Assembly: GCA_950069165.1 (NCBI GenBank)
Contig: CATMIT010000027.1
Location: forward strand, 1-16,676
Direction: 5' to 3'
Length of the DNA stretch: 16,676 bases
Origin: an uncultured Flavobacteriales bacterium
GTDB taxonomy: Bacteria; Bacteroidota; Bacteroidia; Flavobacteriales; BACL11
Of the stretch, positions 8,880 through 15,130 are shown piece after piece. How positions within the stretch are numbered: the first letter of the stretch is position 1; each line of letters begins with the position of its first letter. Position numbers and translations under genes: made by a program. The notes under the pieces were generated by a model that saw only the letters and a list, made by a program, of their open reading frames with translations, was not told where the DNA came from and made no database searches.

Positions 8880-8887
8880 TATATTTG
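8880..8887 (+). promoter_or_regulatory. -7 promoter element for the flippase/glycosyltransferase/permease operon
   Basis: TATATTTG matches the Bacteroidota -7 consensus TAnnTTTG exactly, 17 bases before the ATG at 8905, so the leader would be only about 10-12 bases. No clear TTTG -33 element is seen at the expected spacing. Confidence 0.5.
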
Positions 8888-8892
8888 CAACA

Positions 8893-8900
8893 CAAAACTA
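8893..8900 (-). promoter_or_regulatory. -7 promoter element for ruvC
   Basis: On the minus strand this reads TAGTTTTG, an exact match to TAnnTTTG, about 27 bases upstream of the TTG start of ruvC. No good -33 element is seen. It lies 5 bases from the plus-strand element at 8880-8887, and the two point at each other. Confidence 0.45.
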
Positions 8901-8904
8901 AACA

Positions 8905-9885
8905 ATGCTTTCCAAAAAAACGCTTGGGTTTCTATTAAAAATTACAATTGTAGGATTTGCATTGTACTTTTTGTACCATCAACTCACAAATAAACAAGCC
9001 ATTGAAGGTTTTGATATTGTTTTTATTAAGCAAACTATTGCCGAAAATCAACCCTTATTAGTTCTGATTTTTTTGATGATGTTTTTAAATTGGCTAATAG
9101 AAGCTATTAAATGGAAATTCTTAATAGCCAAAATTGAAAAAGTAAGTATACTCACTTCTTTGCGTGCCGTTTTCTCAGGAATTACGGTTTCAGTATTTAC
9201 GCCAAACAGAATTGGTGAGTATGGTGGAAGGGTGTTTTGTTTGGAAAAAGCGGATAGAATTCAAGGAGTTTTAATAACGATTTTGGGCTCTATGGCACAA
9301 CTTTTAACTACCATCTTTTTTGGTTCAATGGGTATTTTGTTTTTGAATAATTACATTCCAGAATTGCAAGAATTGTATCTAGAAATGGAATTTGCTTATC
9401 CTGTGATGTTTTTTATGTTATTACTGCTAAATTTATTGTTACTGCTGCTTTTTCATAATATTTCCATCATTTCCAATTTGATGGATAAGTTTTCTTGGCT
9501 TTCGAAATACAAAAAGTATAAAGAAGTTTTTACCTTTTACAACAGCCAGGAGTTGGCATTTGTATTTTTATTTTCTATAATTCGCTATGCCATTTTCACT
9601 ACCCAATTTTTTATACTGCTTCAATTATTTTCGGTGGATATTTCTTATTTTGATTCCATTATCTTAACAATGGTTATGCTTTTTGTTATTTCCATTATCC
9701 CTACTATTGCTATTTCAGAAATTGGAATAAGGGGCTCTGTGGCAGTTTATTTGTTCGGATTAGTTTCTGCTAATACTTTAGGAATTCTATCTGCTACTTT
9801 CGTTCTTTGGGTAATCAATTTGCTACTTCCAGCAATCATAGGTGCGTTCTTTGTATTTACCCTCAAATTTTTCAGAAAACAATAA
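8905..9885 (+). CDS. Flippase-like / lysylphosphatidylglycerol synthase TM-domain protein
   Basis: The product has 326 residues and is almost entirely hydrophobic. Membrane segments are visible around residues 8-25, 50-68, 125-150, 165-185, 217-240, 250-270 and 297-322. It carries motifs of the UPF0104/LPG_synthase_TM (YbhN/AglD-type) family: TPNRIGEYGGRV at about 99-110 and SEIGIRG at 271-277. The soluble aminoacyl-transferase domain of true MprF is absent, so this is the membrane half alone, a type often found beside glycosyltransferases and thought to move lipid-linked substrates. Its TAA at 9883-9885 is followed with no spacer by the glycosyltransferase ATG, which suggests joint function in glycolipid or surface-polysaccharide assembly (inference). 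Confidence 0.85.
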   Translation: MLSKKTLGFLLKITIVGFALYFLYHQLTNKQAIEGFDIVFIKQTIAENQPLLVLIFLMMFLNWLIEAIKWKFLIAKIEKVSILTSLRAVFSGITVSVFTPNRIGEYGGRVFCLEKADRIQGVLITILGSMAQLLTTIFFGSMGILFLNNYIPELQELYLEMEFAYPVMFFMLLLLNLLLLLLFHNISIISNLMDKFSWLSKYKKYKEVFTFYNSQELAFVFLFSIIRYAIFTTQFFILLQLFSVDISYFDSIILTMVMLFVISIIPTIAISEIGIRGSVAVYLFGLVSANTLGILSATFVLWVINLLLPAIIGAFFVFTLKFFRKQ

Positions 9886-11001
9886 ATGTATATCCTTTAT
9901 TTATTTTTATCTCTTTTAGCTTTGTGGTATTTTTCTGTGTTTTTGTTTTATAGAATTGCATGGAATAAAATCCCAAATGCAACAAATCAAAACGATAAGG
10001 ATTTTGTAAGTGTGATGGTAGCATGTAGAAATGAGCAAGATAATATTTCCCATATTATTCAAAAAGTTAAAATGCAAAATTTCGATAAGAACAGATTTGA
10101 AATGATTGTTGTAAATGACCATTCTACAGATTCCACTTTGCAAATTTTGGAAAAGGAAGCAGCAATTTGGGATAAGCTAAAAGTAGTATGTTTAAATGAA
10201 GGGGAGGAGGGCAAAAAATCTGCTATTGAAAAAGGAATCTCATTATCAAAAGGGGATATTATTCTTTGCACGGATGCCGATTGCTCTGTTGAGAGAAATT
10301 GGATTGCTACCATTGTCAATTATTTTTCTAATGAAAACATAAAGATGGTTTCTGCTCCTGTATTATTTGAAAATAAAAAAGGAATTTTTCAGCAATTACA
10401 AGCTTTAGAATTTCTAAGTTTGATTGGTTCGGGGGCAGCAGCTATTGTAAGAGGAAAAAGCATCTTTTGCAATGGTGCCAATTTGGCTTACAGAAAGTCC
10501 GTTTTTTTGGAATTAAACGCCTTTGATAACAATACAGTTTCGGGGGATGATGTGTTTTTGATGCACCACATCAAACAGAAATATGCTAGTGGAATCGTTT
10601 TTGCAAAAAAGAAAGATTCGATTGTAAAAACGAGCAGTCAGCCCAATATAAAAGCATTTATCAATCAAAGAAAAAGGTGGGCAGCAAAAAGCAGTTCTTA
10701 CAAAGATTTTGATACAATAACCATTAGTATTTTGGTGTTTCTTATGAATATTAGCATTGCCACTTTGTTTGTTTTATCCCTTTTAAATATGCAATGGCTA
10801 GTAGTTTTTTTTACTTTGTTTTTTGTAAAATATATTACCGATTATCTTTTTTTACTTCCTGTTCTTAAATTTTTTAGAAAAAGAAATTTGGCTTTTTGGA
10901 TTCTGCCTTTTGAAATATTTTACTGCTTTTATATAGTTTTAATTGTCATTTTATCGTTTACTAATTCCTTTGAGTGGAAGGGCAGAACACACAAAAAATG
11001 A
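9886..11001 (+). CDS. Membrane-associated family 2 glycosyltransferase
   Basis: The product has 371 residues: an N-terminal membrane anchor (about 1-24), a GT-A catalytic domain (about 40-270) and two or three C-terminal membrane helices (about 278-365). Catalytic signposts are VVNDHSTDST (Asp78), the metal-binding CTDADCS (DxD at 130-132), GDDVFL (220-222, probable general base region) and QRKRW (261-265), the QxxRW motif of processive or polymer-type GT2 enzymes. It should transfer a sugar from a nucleotide or lipid donor at the inner face of the cytoplasmic membrane; donor and acceptor cannot be read from sequence. It starts directly after the flippase-like gene and its TGA overlaps the next ATG (ATGA), so translation of the three genes is probably coupled. 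Confidence 0.92.
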   Translation: MYILYLFLSLLALWYFSVFLFYRIAWNKIPNATNQNDKDFVSVMVACRNEQDNISHIIQKVKMQNFDKNRFEMIVVNDHSTDSTLQILEKEAAIWDKLKVVCLNEGEEGKKSAIEKGISLSKGDIILCTDADCSVERNWIATIVNYFSNENIKMVSAPVLFENKKGIFQQLQALEFLSLIGSGAAAIVRGKSIFCNGANLAYRKSVFLELNAFDNNTVSGDDVFLMHHIKQKYASGIVFAKKKDSIVKTSSQPNIKAFINQRKRWAAKSSSYKDFDTITISILVFLMNISIATLFVLSLLNMQWLVVFFTLFFVKYITDYLFLLPVLKFFRKRNLAFWILPFEIFYCFYIVLIVILSFTNSFEWKGRTHKK

Positions 11002-12050
11002 AAACGACATCCTTAAATAGCTTGGCTTGGAAGAAATTAAAAGCCGACAAAATGTCTTTTTCTGCATTACTGTTTGTTGTTTTATGTCTGTTTGTTGGGG
11101 TGTTTGCAGTTGTGCTTAGCCCAGATAAGACTCCAATGGCTAATGAAATGCACATTGAATTGGCCACTCTAAAACCATTTACCAAAATTATTTTTCTAGA
11201 AACAAAAAGGGAAAATATAAATGAAGTTTCCTTTTTTGAAGGATTGTTTTTCGGAAAACCATCAGAAGTGAAGCGTACACCAATATCCTCTTTTTCTAAA
11301 ACTAAAAATGGTCTAAATTACTTTGCCTACCAATCAGAAATAGAAGAAAACTTTATTGGAAAGTACAAAATCACAAATCAAACATTTTTATTTGGAACAG
11401 ATAAATACGGAAGGGACATGCTAAGCCGTATGCTTTATGGCATCCGAATTTCTCTTTCTGTTGGTTTTATTGCAGTTTTTATTTCATTACTCATTGGTAT
11501 TAGTTTAGGACTTATTGCGGGCTATTTTAGAGGGATAACGGATGACATTATCATGTGGCTAGTGAATGTGATTTGGTCCATTCCCACTTTGCTTATGGTA
11601 ATTGCAATTACCTTGGCGTTGGGAAAAGGATTTTGGCAAGTATTTGTAGCGGTTGGGCTTACCATGTGGGTGGAAGTTGCTCGTATCGTTAGAGGGCAAG
11701 TGTTATCCATCAGAGAATTGGAATATGTAGAAGCCGGGAAAGCATTGGCCTACAAACCTTTTAGGATTATTTTCAAACATATTCTACCTAATGTAATAGG
11801 GCCAGTAATTGTAATTGCTGCAGCCAATTTTGCTGCAGCCATTCTTATTGAAGCAGGGCTTTCTTTTCTTGGAATTGGCGCACAGCCACCTATGCCAAGC
11901 TGGGGTGGAATAATAAAAGACCATTACGCTTACATTATTATGGACAAGGCCTATTTGGCCATTATTCCTGGTGTAGCAATAATGTTTTTGGTGTTGGCTT
12001 TTATGCTATTAGGCAATGGACTTAGAGATGCTTTTGACGTAAAAAATTAA
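10998..12050 (+). CDS. OppC/DppC-type ABC transporter permease
   Basis: I choose the ATG at 10998 (350 residues), which overlaps the preceding TGA as ATGA; an upstream GTG at 10974 is possible but less likely. The protein has a first membrane helix (about 21-41), a soluble insert of about 90 residues, the family motif FGTDKYGRDM (132-141), and five more helices. The cytoplasmic EAA loop, EYVEAGKALAYKPFRIIFKHILPN (about 242-265), docks to the ATPase. This is the second permease of peptide/nickel-type importers. The long insert after helix 1 is, as I recall, typical of Bacteroidota homologues. The matching OppB permease, ATPases and binding protein are not in the window, so they must be encoded elsewhere. 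A strong terminator follows at 12065. Confidence 0.92.
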   Translation: MKTTSLNSLAWKKLKADKMSFSALLFVVLCLFVGVFAVVLSPDKTPMANEMHIELATLKPFTKIIFLETKRENINEVSFFEGLFFGKPSEVKRTPISSFSKTKNGLNYFAYQSEIEENFIGKYKITNQTFLFGTDKYGRDMLSRMLYGIRISLSVGFIAVFISLLIGISLGLIAGYFRGITDDIIMWLVNVIWSIPTLLMVIAITLALGKGFWQVFVAVGLTMWVEVARIVRGQVLSIRELEYVEAGKALAYKPFRIIFKHILPNVIGPVIVIAAANFAAAILIEAGLSFLGIGAQPPMPSWGGIIKDHYAYIIMDKAYLAIIPGVAIMFLVLAFMLLGNGLRDAFDVKN

Positions 12051-12064
12051 TTACTATATGAAGT

Positions 12065-12098
12065 AAAAAAGCCCTCTCGTTTATGAGAGGGCTTTTTT
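12065..12098. terminator. Strong bidirectional intrinsic terminator
   Basis: A perfect 14-base-pair stem (AAAAAAGCCCTCTC with GAGAGGGCTTTTTT) has a 6-base loop GTTTAT. It has T-tracts on both strands and lies between the convergent permease gene (+) and lipoprotein gene (-), so it can end both transcripts. Confidence 0.92.
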
Positions 12099-12124
12099 AT
12101 GCTTATAATAATGTTGCGTGATTC

Positions 12125-12640
12125 CTATCTGTTCTTCAATTTTTCTAACATATCTTGAGTCATGTAGAACCCTATTTTGTGGCAAAGATTAGGGCTTACT
12201 GCAAAACTATCTGTAGTAAAAAGAGTTCCGTCATCCAAATAAATATGATATGTGAAAGTGGTTGAATTACTATTTTTATTACCAGACCATACAATTGGTA
12301 CATAAATCCTTCCAGTACCCGGACTGCAAGGAACACTATTTATATTTGAATAGTACCATTCCCAAGTAATACACCCTAATTCATTCCCAAAGCTATCCCA
12401 GAAACAAGCATAATCTATGTTATACATAATCATTGCATTAGCTGCGCTTTCATAAAGAAAGTATACAACGTCTGCCGAATAGTTACATGCGTTATTTGGT
12501 TCGGTTGTAGCATTAGAATTATAATTATCTGCTACAGCATCCATACATCCTGATACTACAGTAGGAGTATTATCCTCTTCTTTCTTACATGAAGAGAAAA
12601 TTAAAGGAAGTACTAAAAATAAGTAAAGTAATTTTTTCAT
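12125..12640 (-). CDS. Small, probably surface-exposed lipoprotein
   Basis: The product has 171 residues. A signal peptide (MKKLLYLFLVLPLIFSSC) ends in a relaxed lipobox with the lipidated Cys18. The next residues KKEED fit the lipoprotein export signal described in Bacteroidota (Lys followed by two acidic residues), so display on the cell surface is likely (inference). Residues 31-54 (GCMDAVADNYNSNATTEP... CNY) form one copy of the Cys-flanked 'GC-D-A-NYN-NA' repeat seen in many Bacteroidota surface proteins. The remaining ~115 residues contain further Cys and many aromatic residues and resemble no domain I can name. The ATG at 12640 has no competing start. Only weak promoter-like sequence (TAAAGTTTG near 12666-12674, minus strand) lies upstream. 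Confidence 0.75.
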   Translation of the reverse strand: MKKLLYLFLVLPLIFSSCKKEEDNTPTVVSGCMDAVADNYNSNATTEPNNACNYSADVVYFLYESAANAMIMYNIDYACFWDSFGNELGCITWEWYYSNINSVPCSPGTGRIYVPIVWSGNKNSNSTTFTYHIYLDDGTLFTTDSFAVSPNLCHKIGFYMTQDMLEKLKNR

Positions 12641-12713
12641 AATTAAAAAGTTTTAGTTATAATTTCAAACTTTAATAAATAAAGTGTAAATTCCTAATAT
12701 TTAAGTATTTAAT

Positions 12714-12788
12714 TTAATACAGCAACAAACCTCCAATAAAAATTACAACTCCAGCAAGGAGTAAAATAAGTGTATAAGGTAAAATTTC
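12714..12788 (-). pseudogene. In-frame remnant of the AtoE C-terminal membrane helix
   Basis: Directly after the TAA at 12789-12791 the same frame stays open for 24 codons. They encode EILPYTLILLLAGVVIF plus a short GGLLLY end, and stop at TAA 12714-12716. This is a hydrophobic helix with the composition and position of the last helix of AtoE, where family members have an Arg or Lys plus an acidic residue after GLKA. One base change (for example AAA to TAA) would explain the break. The full-length frame would be 447 codons, close to the family norm of about 440. Confidence 0.8.
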
Positions 12789-14057
12789 TTATGCTTTTAG
12801 GCCTGTAATTCCAAGAAGTGGTAAAGCCCAAAATGGTTGTAGCATATTGGTAAGTTGGTCGCCATAGGCCAATGCCATTATGCTTTTGGGTATGCTCACA
12901 CCCAATTGTATGGCTGCTTCTACAATAATGGGGCCTTGCACGGCCCATTGTCCGCCACCACTTGGCACAAATACATTTACAATGGCTGCACTTATAAAAG
13001 TAAAAATAGGGAAAGTAGTTTCATTAGAGATATTCACAAAAAAGTCAGACATAATTTGCACCAAACCTGAATGGTTCATAATACCCATTATTCCAAAATA
13101 AAGCGGGAATTGTATCAATATTCCAGAAGCACCACCAATGGCACTATCTATTGCTTTCAGGAAATTAAAGAAACTTTTATGCATTACTATGGCCAAACCC
13201 AGCAATACCAAATTAATATAGTTGGGGTTGATAACTTTTAAGGAGATAGTTTCAGGTAAAACGAATGCTTTATAAAAAGCATAAAATAAAATAATGCCGC
13301 CAAAAAGCAAAGCCAGTATTCTGCTGTGGTCCAATTTTTCTGCTCCACTAATTGTTGTTGTTTCGCTTTTCTCAGAAGTGCTTAAATTCAGAATTGTTCC
13401 TTTGTTTTTCTTTCCTAAATAATACATCAGCAAAGGGAGCGTAATCAGCAATACAATACTGATGCTGATATTCATAGTAGAGAAAATGGTATCGGCTTGC
13501 GAAATCACCCCAATTTTATCGGCTAAAAAGTGTCCTTCTTCTGCAATTTTTATAGGTGCAGAACCTGAAATACCTCCATGCCAAACCATTAATCCAGAAT
13601 AGCCAGCTGCACCAATTAAGGGGTAGTTAAGCAATATTCCTTTTTTGCTGGCATGTTCTCCAACTTTTCGGGCAAATATGGCCCCAAAAATAAGGCCCAA
13701 TCCCCAATTAAAGAAAGACACCAAAAGGGTGAAAAAGCAAATAATAGCTGCTGCATTGGCAGTATTGTTGCAATACTTTGTGCCTTTTTCTATGATTTTA
13801 CTGATGGGCTTGCTTAGTGCTAAAGTGTGTCCCAATACAAGCATCAGCATCATTTGCATGGCAAAAACAAGTAGTGGAGGATGCCAAACCCCTTGCTCCC
13901 AAAATTGCAAAAGTTGGAGAAAATGGTTTTCTCCAACTTTTGATTCTGTAATAAATAATGCTAACAGGAAAGTGAAAAAGGTAAGCAATACCGCTATGGT
14001 AAAAGGAGTTGGTAATACCGACTTAAATACCTTTTCAACTCTGCTTGCAAAGCTCAT
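12789..14057 (-). CDS. atoE: Short-chain fatty acid transporter AtoE family, cut short by an in-frame stop
   Basis: The ATG at 14055-14057 gives 422 residues (MSFASRVEKVFKSVLPTPF...), 1 base after the DUF3127 stop; an upstream in-frame start would run into that gene and is unlikely. The protein is a multi-helix permease of the AtoE/TIGR00366 type, thought to import acetoacetate and other short-chain fatty acids. Recognisable parts are NWGLGLIFGAIFARKVG, GYSGLMVWHGGISGSAP (conserved glycine-rich segment), VFVPSGGGQWAVQGP and GDQLTNMLQPFWALPLLGI near the end. Translation stops at TAA (12789-12791) right after GITGLKA, whereas family members continue with a final helix. That helix is still encoded in the same frame (see the next entry), so the gene is either a recent nonsense allele or contains a sequencing error. 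The truncated protein lacks one terminal membrane segment. Confidence 0.88.
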   Translation of the reverse strand: MSFASRVEKVFKSVLPTPFTIAVLLTFFTFLLALFITESKVGENHFLQLLQFWEQGVWHPPLLVFAMQMMLMLVLGHTLALSKPISKIIEKGTKYCNNTANAAAIICFFTLLVSFFNWGLGLIFGAIFARKVGEHASKKGILLNYPLIGAAGYSGLMVWHGGISGSAPIKIAEEGHFLADKIGVISQADTIFSTMNISISIVLLITLPLLMYYLGKKNKGTILNLSTSEKSETTTISGAEKLDHSRILALLFGGIILFYAFYKAFVLPETISLKVINPNYINLVLLGLAIVMHKSFFNFLKAIDSAIGGASGILIQFPLYFGIMGIMNHSGLVQIMSDFFVNISNETTFPIFTFISAAIVNVFVPSGGGQWAVQGPIIVEAAIQLGVSIPKSIMALAYGDQLTNMLQPFWALPLLGITGLKA

Positions 14058-14058
14058 T

Positions 14059-14421
14059 TTAGAAGGGTAAATCGTCCTCTTCTGATGCTGGGGCATCAAA
14101 AACAGGTGGCTCTTCCATTTCTTCTGATGTGGAACTTTCAGCTCCTATTTTCTCAATTTTCCAAGCATCTACATTATGAAAATACCTGCCATTCCACTCC
14201 CTTGATGATAGGTTAAAGGACACTTCCACCTGGTCGCCAATATTGTAATGTTCCAACATGGTAATTTTATCTTCTCCAAAAAGTTGGAAGCAAATTTCAG
14301 GATTGTATTGTGCAGCAGTATCCACTACAAACGATTGTTTTTTCCACTCTTTCCCTGCTTTTGATGTGCCATTTTCTACACTTAATTTACTGCTGATTTT
14401 TCCTTTTACCGATAAACTCAT
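14059..14421 (-). CDS. DUF3127 protein with OB-fold-like core and SSB-like acidic tip
   Basis: The product has 120 residues. The core (about 1-95: VKGKISSKLS, GKEWKKQSFVVDT, ICFQLFGEDKITML, GDQVEVSFNLSSREWNGRYFHNVDAWKIEKI) matches the DUF3127 family, which by its strand pattern resembles single-strand-binding OB folds. An acidic linker (TSEEMEEPP) leads to the C-terminus ASEEDDLPF. That end is very close to the acidic Asp-Asp-Ile-Pro-Phe tip by which SSB recruits repair and replication proteins. A role in single-stranded DNA or RNA binding is therefore likely but unproven. The gene ends 1 base before atoE, so they share a transcript although no functional link is obvious. The ATG at 14421 is preceded by a good -7 element. 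Confidence 0.85.
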   Translation of the reverse strand: MSLSVKGKISSKLSVENGTSKAGKEWKKQSFVVDTAAQYNPEICFQLFGEDKITMLEHYNIGDQVEVSFNLSSREWNGRYFHNVDAWKIEKIGAESSTSEEMEEPPVFDAPASEEDDLPF

Positions 14422-14446
14422 ATTTTTATTTTTTTAATTTGAAAAG

Positions 14447-14454
14447 CAAATATA
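14447..14454 (-). promoter_or_regulatory. -7 promoter element for DUF3127-atoE
   Basis: On the minus strand this reads TATATTTG, an exact TAnnTTTG match 25 bases upstream of the ATG at 14421. No clear -33 TTTG is found. It is divergent from the tRNA-Leu promoter. Confidence 0.5.
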
Positions 14455-14479
14455 AAACTTAATAATCTTCCTATTTGCT

Positions 14480-14512
14480 TTTGGTGTAAAATGTTAAAAA
14501 ATAATATCTTTG
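14480..14512 (+). promoter_or_regulatory. Bacteroidota-type promoter of tRNA-Leu
   Basis: A -33 element TTTG (14480-14483) and a -7 element TATCTTTG (14505-14512) are separated by 21 bases, as in the group's main sigma consensus. The tRNA starts 13 bases after the -7 element. Confidence 0.75.
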
Positions 14513-14524
14513 CCCTCCCATTTT

Positions 14525-14606
14525 GCGGGTGTGATGGAATTGGTAGACATGCCAGATTTAGGATCTGGTGCTGCAAGGCGTGGGGGTTCGAGTCCCTTCA
14601 TCCGCA
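14525..14606 (+). tRNA. tRNA-Leu (anticodon UAG)
   Basis: The 82-nucleotide cloverleaf folds fully. The acceptor GCGGGTG pairs with CATCCGC (one G-U), with A as discriminator. The anticodon stem CCAGA/TCTGG encloses loop TTTAGGA, giving anticodon TAG, which reads CUN leucine codons. There is a long variable arm (class II, as expected for Leu) and a T-arm with TTCGAGT. After the discriminator comes CAA, so the 3' CCA is not encoded and must be added by tRNA nucleotidyltransferase. The gene stands alone with its own promoter and terminator. Confidence 0.97.
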
Positions 14607-14607
14607 C

Positions 14608-14643
14608 AAAATAGTAATCAGAAATGGTTGCTATTTTCTTTTT
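14608..14643 (+). terminator. Intrinsic terminator after tRNA-Leu
   Basis: AAAATAGTAA (14608-14617) pairs with TTGCTATTTT (14628-14637) over 10 positions with one wobble, with a 10-base loop, followed by CTTTTT. It starts 2 bases after the tRNA. Confidence 0.65.
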
Positions 14644-14650
14644 AAATCTA

Positions 14651-14682
14651 TTTTTACCAATTAGATAAATTATGTACTATTG
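14651..14682 (+). promoter_or_regulatory. Orphan promoter-like site
   Basis: TTTT (14651-14654), a spacer of 20 bases and TACTATTG (14675-14682), followed by CAGCCC, resemble a TTTG/TAnnTTTG promoter with one mismatch in each box. No plus-strand gene follows, so it may be chance, or it may drive an RNA antisense to the lysozyme-like gene. Confidence 0.25.
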
Positions 14683-14742
14683 CAGCCCTTTTTAAAATAA
14701 ATAAAAATTATACAAAGCAGAAATAGACTTATAAATAGCTTT

Positions 14743-15111
14743 TTAATTTTGGGTTAAATTTTCCAAAGCTATTGCATAACTTACCATATTAATATTTGGA
14801 TTTTTTAAGATGTCTTCTTTCGGATATCCCGAAAGTTCAGCAATGATATCTGCTGTATTTTTGAAATAATTTTTTCCATCTTCTACAATTCCCATTGGCC
14901 CGAAATAAGTGGGTAATCCCATGCAACTTTGTTCTTTTCCTTCTAAGTTTTGCAAATGTGTTTTGTTGTAGGAAATTGCTTCAAAAAGTCCTTTTGGAAT
15001 AGCAGGATGATTGCTATAAGCAGAGGTAAATTCTGCTCTGAAATTGTTAAACTGAGCAAAGGCAGTCAGTGATAAAAAGAAAAATATACAAGCAAAAATA
15101 TTGTTTCTCAT
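14743..15111 (-). CDS. Secreted lysozyme-like domain protein, possibly truncated
   Basis: I choose the ATG at 15109-15111 (122 residues) because it gives a clean signal peptide MRNNIFACIFFFLSLTAFAQ; the longer frame to 15153 would overlap the E1 gene. The mature part contains IPKGLFEAISYNKTH (Glu44 in the position of a lytic transglycosylase catalytic acid), then GPMGIVEDGKNYFKNT (about 71-85) and a final NMVSYAIALENL helix. This pattern resembles the N-terminal lysozyme/transglycosylase-like domain found in Bacteroidota ahead of N-acetylmuramoyl-alanine amidase domains. Here it ends after that domain; the downstream frame is short and not amidase-like, so the gene is either a stand-alone domain or a remnant. 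It follows the E1 gene by 19 bases on the same strand. The assignment rests on motif memory and is moderate. Confidence 0.6.
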   Translation of the reverse strand: MRNNIFACIFFFLSLTAFAQFNNFRAEFTSAYSNHPAIPKGLFEAISYNKTHLQNLEGKEQSCMGLPTYFGPMGIVEDGKNYFKNTADIIAELSGYPKEDILKNPNINMVSYAIALENLTQN

Positions 15112-15130
15112 TTGGACGATTTTTAGCCCA

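Noticed and set aside
10974..10997. GTG start eight codons upstream for the ABC permease
   Set aside because: The ATG at 10998 makes an ATGA overlap with the preceding gene and gives a more typical N-terminus.
12709..12948. A 79-residue minus-strand frame over the atoE end, as a sign of a frameshift in atoE
   Set aside because: Its sequence is not AtoE-like. The missing helix is found in the original frame after the TAA, so a stop codon and not a frameshift explains the break.
14058..14099. Longer atoE start inside the DUF3127 gene
   Set aside because: It would overlap the upstream gene by 41 bases; the ATG at 14057 fits the family N-terminus.
14525..14606. tRNA-Leu as an attachment site of an integrated element
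   Set aside because: No second copy of the tRNA 3' end, no integrase and no change in gene type or base composition is visible on either side.
14721..14745. Repeat AAATAGACTTATAAATAG as a terminator for the minus-strand lysozyme-like gene
   Set aside because: The two halves are direct and not inverted copies, so they do not form a hairpin.
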